Shown piece by piece: positions 8,993 through 16,861 of a stretch of 64,000 bases of DNA. The notes beneath the pieces are model-generated. The model was not told where the DNA came from. It ran no database searches and was given only the letters and a program-made list of their open reading frames with translations. The DNA lies in contig DBZL01000033.1 of NCBI GenBank assembly GCA_002311745.1, forward strand, positions 21,992 through 85,991, in the 5' to 3' direction. Positions within the stretch are counted from its first letter, which is position 1, and every line of letters starts with the position of its first letter. Source of the stretch: Phycisphaerales bacterium UBA1161. GTDB taxonomy: Bacteria; Planctomycetota; Phycisphaerae; Tepidisphaerales; Tepidisphaeraceae. A program made the position numbers and the translations under genes.

Positions 8993-10243
8993 TCATGGGT
9001 TCCAGGAAACGAGCTTGACACTCTGAGGAACCTGGTTCTGGCTGGCGTTGCTCAAAGCAGGGGCGGAAGCAGAAGCATACGCGGAATTGTAGTTCACCGA
9101 CAGTGTACCGAAGTAGGAAGACGCGGGGGCAAGATTCGGCGAGTTGGCCAAAAACGCTCCATTGATCGTCACGTTGCTGCCCATGGTGTTGCCCAAACCG
9201 CTGACGCCAAATCCCGTTCCGGCGTACACGATGCCGTTGACGGTTATTCCCTGGTGGGCGTTTTTCACCTGAAGCTGGTTGTCGATGACCAGGGCCGGGA
9301 GACCCGTCGGCGCCGTTACGGTGATGCCGGCGCCCTGCACAATCAGATTGCCATTCTTGACCACCAATGTTCCGTTCAAGGTTAGGTTGCCCGTCAGCGT
9401 TAAATTGCCGGTGTGGTAAAAAACGCTCAGCGGATTGCTGGAGCTGGGGGCGGGGAGCGTGCCCGGACTGAGGGTCGAGCTGGTCAGTTGCACCGCGTTG
9501 TACGTTTGGCCTTGGTAGCTGTAAGTGGTGTAATAGTTCAGGTCGCTCGGGGTCGGGGCCGGGGCGTTCATCGATCCGGCCAGCCATGAACCGTTCCACG
9601 CTCCATTGTTTCTCGGCGGGGTTGGTGAGCGGATGTTGCCGGTAACAGTTGCCGAGGCATTGATCCAGACCGTCGAGCTGGAGTGAATGGCGTCCGGCGA
9701 GCCGGTGATGGTGGCGTAACTTGGCAAAGTCAGCTGCGCATTGAACGCCGTCGCCTCCTGGATCTGGTACGCCGTGTTTACCTGAATCTGTGCCGTGATC
9801 GTGCGCGTGACCGCGCCACCGCCGATCGTTCCCGAAGAGCCGATCGACGTCACCGGGTAAACGTAGACCTGCGATGACGGGTTGGTCGGTGCTCCCACTT
9901 GCACCGTGACGTTTCCCGGCGCCTGCATCGGCGACGATCCCGTTGTGGAGAAGGTGATGTTGCCGTGGCCCGGCCAATAGGAGAGGCCGTTGCTGGAGGT
10001 CAAGCTGGGCGCGTTTTGCGGATTCAGCAGGTAATACATCGCCAGGCGGATGCCCGATTCGGCCTGGGCTTGGGCGATGGACGCGGCCACGCCGTTGTTG
10101 CTGGCCGTCGCCTGCACGGCCGAGGCAGCCAGCATCCCATACGCCAGCACCGCCGCCAGGGCCATCACGCAGATCACCAGCACCATCGCCAGACCGCGGC
10201 GGCGGGTCGGTCGGCGCGAAGTTGTCTGCCTTGCACACCGCAT
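8993..10243 (-). CDS. GspK/PilX-like minor pseudopilin
   Basis: About 416 residues. A basic N-terminus (TTSRRPTRRR) runs directly into GLAMVLVICVMALAAVLAYG, the less canonical leader/helix of GspK and PilX proteins, which lack the Glu at position 5. ASIAQAQAESGIRLAMYYLL follows, a feature of the PilX_N/GspK family. The rest is Ser/Thr/Asn-rich beta structure with repeated LTLTGNLTLNGTLVVKNGNL-type strands, suggesting a beta-solenoid-like surface region. The ATG at 10243 starts four bases after the stop of the GspJ-like gene. GspK proteins form the tip of the pseudopilus with GspI and GspJ. Confidence 0.75.
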   Translation of the reverse strand: MRCARQTTSRRPTRRRGLAMVLVICVMALAAVLAYGMLAASAVQATASNNGVAASIAQAQAESGIRLAMYYLLNPQNAPSLTSSNGLSYWPGHGNITFSTTGSSPMQAPGNVTVQVGAPTNPSSQVYVYPVTSIGSSGTIGGGAVTRTITAQIQVNTAYQIQEATAFNAQLTLPSYATITGSPDAIHSSSTVWINASATVTGNIRSPTPPRNNGAWNGSWLAGSMNAPAPTPSDLNYYTTYSYQGQTYNAVQLTSSTLSPGTLPAPSSSNPLSVFYHTGNLTLTGNLTLNGTLVVKNGNLIVQGAGITVTAPTGLPALVIDNQLQVKNAHQGITVNGIVYAGTGFGVSGLGNTMGSNVTINGAFLANSPNLAPASSYFGTLSVNYNSAYASASAPALSNASQNQVPQSVKLVSWNP

Positions 10244-10247
10244 GGGT

Positions 10248-10994
10248 CTAATTCGGCTGAGTTGTCGGGCTCCGCATCGTGGTGCAGTTGTACAGCGTGA
10301 CGTACTGCCCATTCTTTTTAAACCCCAACGTGAACTCGACGATGGGCAGTTGCGTGGTGCTGCTCAGGCCCGTCACGTAAAACTGCGCGCCGGTCACCTG
10401 CAGCGCATTGGCGTTGCCGGAATTGCCCGGCCCGCCCAGGGCGGTCTTTTGCATATAGGACCACCCTTTAAGCTGCGCTGCTGTGAGCGACTGCAGCGTG
10501 CTCCAACTCATCTGCGTGCTGGCGGCCCCCGTTTGCGACGACGACGAATAGTAATAGAGAGTGTTCGTCGTCGTGTCCAACTCGATCAGCCCCAATTCCC
10601 CGGCCTCGACGGCGCCATCGGCATTGTAGTCGTTGGCCCAAAAAAGAATGTCCGATGAAGACGAGTGGTTGTTGGCCGGCGACACGACGTACTTGGCGGC
10701 CGACAGAATCCTCTGCACCCGCGCGTAAACCTGGTTGGCCTGAAGTTGCGTGGACTGCGTCACGCGCTGATCGTTCCACCCGCGCGCCACCGATGTCATG
10801 ATCGCCGTAACCGCCACCATGATCATCGAGGTGATGACCAGGCCCATCATCAACTCGACGAAGGTGAAGCCTCGATGAGTTGCTAGTTGCTGGTTGCTGG
10901 TTGCTAGCAAAAGGCGACGTGGGCCGCCTGCGCGCGCAGGTGCCCCGCCTTGTTTTTCAACTAGCAACTCGCAACTAGCAACTAGCAACTTCAT
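10248..10994 (-). CDS. GspJ/PilW-like minor prepilin with repeat-derived leader
   Basis: 248 residues. The prepilin cleavage site is THRG|FTFVELMMGLVITSMIM with Glu at mature position 5, followed by VTAIMTSVARGWNDQRVTQS, as in the GspJ/PilW family. The leader before the cleavage site is 42 residues, far longer than the usual 5-20, and almost all of it is encoded by a heptamer-rich inverted repeat at 10879-10989 (residues such as LLVASCELLV and ATSNQQLAT). The only in-frame ATG is at the outer edge of that repeat. Either the long leader is used, or translation begins at an internal TTG after the repeat. It forms the pseudopilus tip with the GspI- and GspK-like neighbours. Confidence 0.8.
   Translation of the reverse strand: MKLLVASCELLVEKQGGAPARAGGPRRLLLATSNQQLATHRGFTFVELMMGLVITSMIMVAVTAIMTSVARGWNDQRVTQSTQLQANQVYARVQRILSAAKYVVSPANNHSSSSDILFWANDYNADGAVEAGELGLIELDTTTNTLYYYSSSSQTGAASTQMSWSTLQSLTAAQLKGWSYMQKTALGGPGNSGNANALQVTGAQFYVTGLSSTTQLPIVEFTLGFKKNGQYVTLYNCTTMRSPTTQPN
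10879..10989. repeat. Heptamer-based inverted repeat (29-bp arms)
   Basis: Left arm 10879-10907 and right arm 10961-10989 are reverse complements at 26 of 29 positions. Each is built from four copies of a seven-base unit of the type TTGCTAG or TTGCTGG. The 53-bp loop is very GC-rich and contains the palindrome CCTGCGCGCGCAGG. The whole element lies inside the reading frame of the GspJ-like prepilin, right after its ATG. It can form a large hairpin in the mRNA and is likely to vary in copy number. Confidence 0.9.
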
Positions 10995-11007
10995 GCAGCC
11001 ACTTCAT

Positions 11008-11469
11008 TTACCTCTGAATGGGATAATTGGCCACGAACTGCGGGATGGCGACGATCTGGCCGTTGGGCGCGGTGACCTTGACGGTGACGATGGCAAAATC
11101 CGTCGGCACGGCCGGCGAGGGATCGATTGACGGCGTGGCGGAGACCACTGTCACGCTGCGCGTGTAATTGTCGGAGCCGGTTACGTTCAGCGATCCGCCC
11201 TCCAGAAGGGGTACTAAGGTGCTCTTGTCGCTGTAGTTGTTGTAACTGCTGATTTGGGTGTATGGCGACCAAGTGATTTCATCGGCGAGCTGTCGCGCCA
11301 GGGAGACGGCGGCGGCGTTGGCCGCCGTGAATTCGCTTTGCTTGTAGGATTCGCTCAGCGTGCCGCAGACGCCCAGCACCAGGATCGCCAGCACCACCGC
11401 CGCCAGCAATCCCTCGAGCAGCGTGAAGCCGCGCCGTCCGATCGAATGAAGGCGGCTAATAACTGGCAA
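11008..11469 (-). CDS. GspI/PilV-like minor prepilin
   Basis: About 153 residues from a TTG at 11469, giving a normal 13-residue leader (PVISRLHSIGRRG) before the cleavage point and mature start FTLLEGLLAAVVLAILVLGV. Glu is at mature position 5 as required. Downstream TLSESYKQSEFTAANAAAVS and LARQLADEI match the GspI/PilV type. The longest reading frame starts at 11553 but would overlap the upstream prepilin gene by 98 bp and give a 42-residue leader, so I prefer the shorter form. The start remains uncertain because it is not an ATG. It overlaps the GspG-like gene by about 14 bp. Confidence 0.78.
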   Translation of the reverse strand: MPVISRLHSIGRRGFTLLEGLLAAVVLAILVLGVCGTLSESYKQSEFTAANAAAVSLARQLADEITWSPYTQISSYNNYSDKSTLVPLLEGGSLNVTGSDNYTRSVTVVSATPSIDPSPAVPTDFAIVTVKVTAPNGQIVAIPQFVANYPIQR

Positions 11470-12016
11470 ACGGTGTCCCACTGCTGTCGTTCCCCTTGAG
11501 GTTGGCGATGATCTCCTGCGTCTGCGCTTTATAGATCCACCCCGTGGTTCCATCCGCGAACGGCATCGACTGGTTGTTGGCCACCATCGAGATCGTGTTC
11601 AGGCCGCTGACGGGATTGGTCGGCATCTGGCTCAGATACGGCCCGTAGGGATAGGCGGGCGACGGCTGGGCAGTGGTGTTGCAATTGATGTCCGAATGCA
11701 GCGTCATCTGGTCGACAAACGCCCCGGCCGTCGGGGTGGCGATGGCATTGCCGCCCGGGTAGCCGGCCGGAACGTCCTGGTGCTGGGCCTTGAAGACGAC
11801 GATCTGCGTGCGTAGGTAGCGCAGCTCGTCCTTGAGGGTGTTTTCGCGTGCCTCCTGGCTGGCGCTGGTGAACTGCGGGATGACCACGGTGGCCAGGATG
11901 CCCAGGATCACCACCACGATCAGGATTTCCACGAGGGTAAATCCGCGGACGTGTGGTGCTGTTGGGCGCGAAAAAAGACCGCGCCGCAACCGCGGCGGGT
12001 CCCTCGGCTTCGACAT
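11456..12016 (-). CDS. GspG-like major pseudopilin (second copy)
   Basis: About 186 residues from the ATG at 12016. The leader is 26 residues (SKPRDPPRLRRGLFSRP...HVRG), then FTLVEILIVVVILGILATVV, a textbook GspG/type II pseudopilin helix with Glu5. Next come VIPQFTSASQEARENTLKDE and a C-terminal domain with YGPYLSQMPTNPVSG, which matches the GspG motif preceding its calcium-binding loop, and GWIYKAQTQEI. It is probably a main subunit of the pseudopilus. The first prepilin gene (12144-12617) has the same plan, so the two look like an old duplication. Confidence 0.88.
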   Translation of the reverse strand: MSKPRDPPRLRRGLFSRPTAPHVRGFTLVEILIVVVILGILATVVIPQFTSASQEARENTLKDELRYLRTQIVVFKAQHQDVPAGYPGGNAIATPTAGAFVDQMTLHSDINCNTTAQPSPAYPYGPYLSQMPTNPVSGLNTISMVANNQSMPFADGTTGWIYKAQTQEIIANLKGNDSSGTPFASY

Positions 12017-12143
12017 GAAAGCCCTGCTCGCCACGTGGGAGCCTCTACAAGTCCTCCGCGGGAGCCCGCCCCCGCTTTGATTTTCATCCTCCAAAGCCCG
12101 AGGGCGGATTGATCCATCCGCCCTCGGCTCGAGCCGTCACAAC

Positions 12144-12617
12144 CTAGTAGGACGCGACCAACGAACCGGCGGCATCGGACGTGCCTTGAATCTGTCCCGT
12201 CGCCGTCGGGGCCCCGCCTTGGTAGTCATAGATAAACCCGGTTCCCGTGGTGACCGCGGCGCCCGTCGCCTGGGGTGCCTTGTCGATGACCGTGCTGTAG
12301 CCGTTTTCCGGGTTGACCGGCGCCGTCTGCATGTACGGACCGAACGTCTGTACCGGGTTGCCCCAGGTGCTCGTCTGCGTAAACGGCGTCCAGTCCTTTA
12401 CCAGGTTGGGCAGCAGGTCGCCGTGTTGCAGCTTGTACAGTTCGATCTGGCTGCGGAGCGTTTGCAGCGTGCTGGCCAGACTGCTGTTGCGGGCATCGGA
12501 GCTGGCATTGGTGAACTGCGGGATGACGATCGCCGCCAGGATGCCCAGGATGATCACCACGATCAGAATTTCCACCAGGGTGAAGCCCCGGCGGCAGGAT
12601 CTTCGAAGTGCGGACAT
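12144..12617 (-). CDS. GspG-like major pseudopilin (first copy)
   Basis: 157 residues with the short leader MSALRRSCRRG, then FTLVEILIVVIILGILAAIV and VIPQFTNASSDARNSSLAST. The C-terminal domain has FGPYMQTAPVNPENGYSTVI and GTGFIYDYQG, the GspG plan. The ATG at 12617 is preceded by GGAGG at 9 bases. An upstream extension of the frame is not supported. As first gene of the cluster, with the best ribosome site and shortest leader, it is the likeliest main pilin; its stretch of minus-strand DNA upstream (12618-13417) should hold the cluster promoter. Confidence 0.9.
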   Translation of the reverse strand: MSALRRSCRRGFTLVEILIVVIILGILAAIVIPQFTNASSDARNSSLASTLQTLRSQIELYKLQHGDLLPNLVKDWTPFTQTSTWGNPVQTFGPYMQTAPVNPENGYSTVIDKAPQATGAAVTTGTGFIYDYQGGAPTATGQIQGTSDAAGSLVASY

Positions 12618-13417
12618 TGCATGACCTCCAAAGTGGTTTGCTGACACCTCACCGTCGCGGCACGCGCCGCTGGGCGGTTGTGTCGGCGGGTCGTCGCCTT
12701 TTGCGGGGCGCTGGCGCCGCCGGCATTCTCTCCAAATCGCGGCCGTCTCGGCCGAAAACACGGGGCCATCGCCCCGCGGTGCGCGGCCTCCTTTCGGCCC
12801 AGTCGCCGCTTCGGCGCTGCCGCTTGGGCTTGGCCGTCCTGGCTTGGCCCTTGGGACGTCGCGTCGCTAGCTGACGGATCACCCCGATATTACCGGTCCG
12901 TCAGTCATGTGGATCGAACGCCCTGCACGGGCTATCCGACCCACAGGGAATACGACATCCCCGTCATCGACGCGCGGCGCGAGCGACTTAACTCGCCCCG
13001 TTTGCCCAAACCGCTTGTTGGATCACCAGCGGCGGGCGCGCTGAAGCGGCTACTGAGGCCTGTTAGGACAAGGTGGGACCGATAAGAGGTGTCAGGACCG
13101 GCCAGGGAGAACGGCGCGCACTGGGCGCGTTGACCTGCCATCTGAGCATCCTTTCGGCAACGTCCTCGATCCCGACCCACATCACCGTCGGGACCGGATG
13201 TTTTGCGCATCACCGGCGGAAACTGCCCGGCCGATGAGCCCGGCGGCCACGAGCCGCCGAGCGCCGCCTTGCGGCGGCTTAGCCCTTGTCAGGGATCCTC
13301 ATTCGCCCGGCTCGGCGCCGCTTGCGCCAACGCCGGCCGGACGTTTGTGATCTACGATTCGTTTGACCCGGAGTCAAATGGGGAAAGATGTGCGGAGGCT
13401 GAAGGGTCCCATATCAA
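12618..13417. other. 800-bp region without a convincing gene; probable leader/promoter of the pilus cluster
   Basis: Only short open frames are present, all with arginine-rich composition typical of non-coding GC-rich DNA, on both strands. The part next to the pilin gene is very GC-rich with Gly/Cys skew changes. Several hairpins can form, for example GCCGCCTTGCGGCGGC near 13261-13280. The minus strand of this region must carry the promoter and 5' leader of the pilus cluster, and may fold into an RNA structure. I could not match any known riboswitch or small-RNA consensus. Confidence 0.5.
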
Positions 13418-14326
13418 TCAAGTCTCGATTTCCAGGCTGATATCCAGTGCCGCCGCCGAGTGCGTAATGGCCCCCACGGAGATTCGCTCGACGCCGGTCA
13501 GGGCGATGGAGCGGACCGTCTCCAACGTGACGCCGCCGCTTGCCTCCAACGCCACCTTCGCCTTTTTCCCGGCCCGGTCGCGCAGCTCCACCGCCGATTG
13601 CATCTTCGGACAATCCATGTTGTCCAACAGAATCACCTGAACGCCATCGACTTTGAGAACCTCGCGCAACTGTTCCAGGCTGTCCACCTCGACCTCGATC
13701 AGCCGCTCGGGCTGTTCGGAGTGGCTCTGGCTGACCGCCCGCGCCAAAAAGGCCGCCAAGTCCTTCAACGCAACGCCCGCCAGGTGATTGTCCTTGGCCA
13801 GGAGCCCATCGAACAACCCCGTGCGATGGTTCATCCCCCCGCCGCAGCGCACGGCGTACTTGTCCAATACGCGCAGACCGGGGAGGGTCTTGCGTGTGTC
13901 GTAGATCTTCGCTGCCGTTCCTTCCACGCGGCGTACGAAGCGGTGCGTCTGCGTCGCCACGCCGGACAGGTGCTGCACAAAGTTCAGGATCACCCGCTCG
14001 GCCGACAACAGCGGCTGCAGCGGCCCGCGGATGCGCAGCAGCGGCAACGTCCGCGTCTCGCTGAATCGAGCTTCGATCACGTCCAGGTGGAATCCCGGGA
14101 TCGGCTCGACCCGCAGACGCTCGTCGTACACGCGGCAGATCATTTCGACGATCGGCAGCCCGCAGGTGACGCCGGTCTCCTTCTGCACCAGCGTCCCCAC
14201 GCCCACCGCGTCCGGACCGATCAAGAGCCGGCTGGTGAGGTCGTCCTGCCCCAGGTCCTCCCGCCGCGCAAGCTGGATGATCTGGTTGATCTGTTCAAAC
14301 TTCGGAAACTGCGACGACATACTCAT
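13418..14326 (-). CDS. nadC: Quinolinate phosphoribosyltransferase (nicotinate-nucleotide pyrophosphorylase)
   Basis: 302 residues, normal for NadC. The enzyme converts quinolinate and PRPP to nicotinate mononucleotide in NAD synthesis. Seen motifs are REDLGQDDLTSRLL at the N-terminus, RKTLPGLRVLDKYAVRCGGG and MNHRTGLFDGLLAKDNH (active-site Arg and Lys residues), LIEVEVDSLEQL, ILLDNMD and the phosphate-binding end LEASGGVTLETV plus ISVGAITHS. The ATG at 14326 has GGAGATTCGCC upstream. It follows uvrB by 34 bp on the same strand. nadD lies 12 kb away in the same window. Confidence 0.96.
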   Translation of the reverse strand: MSMSSQFPKFEQINQIIQLARREDLGQDDLTSRLLIGPDAVGVGTLVQKETGVTCGLPIVEMICRVYDERLRVEPIPGFHLDVIEARFSETRTLPLLRIRGPLQPLLSAERVILNFVQHLSGVATQTHRFVRRVEGTAAKIYDTRKTLPGLRVLDKYAVRCGGGMNHRTGLFDGLLAKDNHLAGVALKDLAAFLARAVSQSHSEQPERLIEVEVDSLEQLREVLKVDGVQVILLDNMDCPKMQSAVELRDRAGKKAKVALEASGGVTLETVRSIALTGVERISVGAITHSAAALDISLEIET

Positions 14327-14360
14327 GGCGAATCTCCGGCCGGCGCTGGCAGCGATGCTT

Positions 14361-16433
14361 TTACGTCGTCGAGCGCTTGCGGCGGCCTTGGAACTTCGGC
14401 TGCCAGATCTTCACGCCCTGATCCGACTCCGTCACCTCCGGCTCCCAACTGCGTCCGCTGCGAATCACCGGCAGGCCCTTCATTTCGTTGATCTTGTCGC
14501 GAAGCTGGGCCGCCCGCTCGAATTCCAGATTCTTGGCGGCTTCCAGCATCTCCTCCTCCAGCAAGCGGATCAGCTCGACCTGATCGTATTGCTCCTGGCC
14601 CTGATGAATCACTTCCTGGACGGTGCGGCGGGCCTTCATCTCCGATTCGATGCCGGTGCGGATCGCCTTCTCGATGGTCTTGGGCGTGATTCCGTGCTCG
14701 GCGTTGAAACGGAGTTGGAGCTGCCGCCGGCGGGCCGTTTCGTCGATCGCCTTTTGCATCGCCGCCGTCACCTGGTCGGCGTAGAGGATCACCTTGGCGT
14801 TGACGTTGCGCGCCGCCCGGCCGATCGTCTGGATCAGCGACGTTTCGCTGCGCAAGAATCCGGCCTTGTCCGCGTCGAGGATCGCCACCATCGACACCTC
14901 CGGCAAGTCCAGCCCTTCGCGCAGCAAGTTGATGCCCACCAGCACGTCGAATTCGCCCTTGCGCAGATCGGTGAGAATTTGGACGCGCTCCAGCGTCTGG
15001 ATTTCGCTGTGCAGATAGCGCCCGCGAATGCCGGCTTCCTGGATGTAAGCGCTCAGATCCTCGGCCAGGCGCTTGGTCAGCGTGGTCACCAGGACGCGCT
15101 CGCCGGAGGCGGCACGCTCCTTGATTTGCTCCAGCAGATGCGGCACCTGGCCCTGGGCCGGATGCACCACGATCTCGGGGTCCACCAGGCCCGTGGGGCG
15201 GATGACCTGCTCGACGATCTCGCCGCCGGTTTTTTCCAGCTCGTATTTCCCCGGCGTGGCGGAGACGAAGACCACCTGTTTCCACATCTGCTCGAATTCC
15301 TCGAACCGCAGAGGCCGATTGTCCAGGGCGCTGGGCAGGCGGAAGCCGTGCTCCACCAGCACCTCTTTGCGATGGCGGTCGCCGTTGTACATCGCGTGCA
15401 ACTGCGGCAGCGTCACGTGCGATTCGTCGATGATCAGCAGAAAATCCTTGGGGAAATAGTCGATCAACGTGTACGGTTTTTCGCCGCTCTTGCGGCCGTC
15501 CAAATGCCGGCTGTAGTTTTCGATCCCGCTGCAGAAGCCCACCTCCAGCAGCATCTCCAGGTCGTACTTGGTGCGGGCCAACAGGCGCTGCGCTTCCAGC
15601 AGCTTGCCTTCGCCGCGCAGTTGCATCACCCGCTGGTCCAGCTCTTGGCGGATGGAGCGTACGGCATCGTGCACGCGCTCTTCGGGCATCACGTAGTGCA
15701 CCGCCGGATAAATGAAGACCTGGTCCTCCTCGCGCAGCACTTCGCCGGTGAGGGGATTGATGGCGTCGATGCTCACGAGTTCGTCGCCGAACATCTCGAT
15801 CCGGTAGGCGAATTCCTCGTAGGAGGGGTGCAACTCGACCACGTCGCCGCGAACGCGGAAGGTCCCGCGGCGAAAGTCGATGTCGTTGCGGGCGTACTGC
15901 AGGTCCACCAGCTTGCGCAGCATTTGATCGCGGTCGATGGCCGCGCCCTTGCGCAGCGGCAGCACCGACGCCTTGTAATCCGCCGGCGAGCCCAGACCGA
16001 AAATGCAGGACACCGATGCCACCAGCACCACGTCGTTTCGACTGACCAGGTTGCTGGTCGCCGACAAACGCAGGCGATCCAAGTCGTCGTTTCGGCTGGC
16101 GTCCTTTTCGATGTAGATGTCGCGCTGCGGGATGTACGCCTCGGGCTGGTAATAGTCGTAGTAACTGACGAAATATCCCACGGCGTTATGGGGAAACAGC
16201 TCCTTGAATTCCTGGTAAAGCTGCGCCGCCAGGGTCTTGTTGTGGGAGATGACCAGCGTGGGCTTATGCACCGCGGCGATGGCGTGGGCCATGGTGAACG
16301 TTTTGCCCGAGCCGGTGACGCCCATGAGGGTCTGGTATCTGCGTCCTTCCGCGATGCCGGCGGCCAGTTTTTCAATCGCCTGCGGTTGATCCCCCTGGGG
16401 CGCAAAGGGACTTATCACTTCAAATCGACCCAT
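14361..16433 (-). CDS. uvrB: UvrABC excinuclease subunit B
   Basis: 690 residues, full length for UvrB, the helicase-like damage-verifying subunit of nucleotide excision repair. Helicase motif I is [12 protein letters not shown] near residue 40. The beta-hairpin that inserts into DNA is [12 protein letters not shown]. The DEAD-like motif appears as IIDESHV, and helicase motif VI as QTIGRAARN. The C-terminal UVR domain that contacts UvrA/UvrC is [20 protein letters not shown]. Upstream of the ATG on the minus strand is a perfect TATAAT nine bases away and no ribosome site, hinting at a very short leader. Confidence 0.97.
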   Translation of the reverse strand: MGRFEVISPFAPQGDQPQAIEKLAAGIAEGRRYQTLMGVTGSGKTFTMAHAIAAVHKPTLVISHNKTLAAQLYQEFKELFPHNAVGYFVSYYDYYQPEAYIPQRDIYIEKDASRNDDLDRLRLSATSNLVSRNDVVLVASVSCIFGLGSPADYKASVLPLRKGAAIDRDQMLRKLVDLQYARNDIDFRRGTFRVRGDVVELHPSYEEFAYRIEMFGDELVSIDAINPLTGEVLREEDQVFIYPAVHYVMPEERVHDAVRSIRQELDQRVMQLRGEGKLLEAQRLLARTKYDLEMLLEVGFCSGIENYSRHLDGRKSGEKPYTLIDYFPKDFLLIIDESHVTLPQLHAMYNGDRHRKEVLVEHGFRLPSALDNRPLRFEEFEQMWKQVVFVSATPGKYELEKTGGEIVEQVIRPTGLVDPEIVVHPAQGQVPHLLEQIKERAASGERVLVTTLTKRLAEDLSAYIQEAGIRGRYLHSEIQTLERVQILTDLRKGEFDVLVGINLLREGLDLPEVSMVAILDADKAGFLRSETSLIQTIGRAARNVNAKVILYADQVTAAMQKAIDETARRRQLQLRFNAEHGITPKTIEKAIRTGIESEMKARRTVQEVIHQGQEQYDQVELIRLLEEEMLEAAKNLEFERAAQLRDKINEMKGLPVIRSGRSWEPEVTESDQGVKIWQPKFQGRRKRSTT

Positions 16434-16462
16434 GACCGAGGCATTATAGCTCAGGAAACGCC

Positions 16463-16846
16463 CTACGGACGCGTTGCTGCGTCGCCGGGAAAGATCAGGT
16501 ACGGCTCCATGTTTTCCGCGATGGCCGGGCCGATTCCGGAGACTTGTTCCAAATCATGTGGCTGGGCAAACATCTTGCCGGGATGGGTTCGGCGAAAGTC
16601 CACGATCGCCTGGGCACGCTTGGGGCCCAGGGTGGGGATGGCGGCCAGTTCCGCGGCGCTGGCGGTGTTGGGATCGATGCGGTCGGCCAACTGACCGGCG
16701 GCCGGTCCGGCCGGCGGCTGCTCCTCGCCGATGCTCGTCCGATTCATCGCCAGGCGAATCCCCAGCGCCAACAGAATCGCCCCCAGCAGCACGATCAGCC
16801 CGCGGCGCTGCGAAGCGTTCCACAGATCGCCGGGCGATACACGCAT
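16463..16846 (-). CDS. ComEA-like helix-hairpin-helix DNA-binding protein
   Basis: 127 residues. One N-terminal membrane helix ([18 protein letters not shown]), a Pro-rich linker, then [20 protein letters not shown] and the second hairpin [19 protein letters not shown]. The tandem HhH motifs ([16 protein letters not shown] and [12 protein letters not shown]) are those of ComEA, the membrane-tethered DNA receptor for transformation. With a type IV pilus-like cluster 4 kb away this would fit DNA uptake, but many bacteria have ComEA-like proteins without proven competence. It lies between uvrB and the GH10-fold gene on the same strand. Confidence 0.87.
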   Translation of the reverse strand: MRVSPGDLWNASQRRGLIVLLGAILLALGIRLAMNRTSIGEEQPPAGPAAGQLADRIDPNTASAAELAAIPTLGPKRAQAIVDFRRTHPGKMFAQPHDLEQVSGIGPAIAENMEPYLIFPGDAATRP

Positions 16847-16861
16847 GCCCTTGTTCCCCGC

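Noticed and set aside
10879..10989. Heptamer array considered as a phage attachment or IS terminal repeat
   Set aside because: No transposase or integrase nearby, no target duplication visible, and the arms are simple repeats.
13088..13120. GTCAGGACCGGCCAGGGAG resembles the SRP RNA domain IV (TCAGGTCCGGAAGGGAGCAG)
   Set aside because: The GGAA-type tetraloop and AGCAG bulge strand are missing, and no long helix could be drawn around it.
13225..13270. CCGATGAG followed by a hairpin, similar to a hammerhead ribozyme core
   Set aside because: The core needs CUGAUGA and a GAAA after stem II; neither is present.
14031..16694. 887-residue open frame on the plus strand
   Set aside because: It is antisense to uvrB and nadC. 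The composition (His, Gln, Leu, Val runs) is typical of the shadow frame of GC-rich genes.
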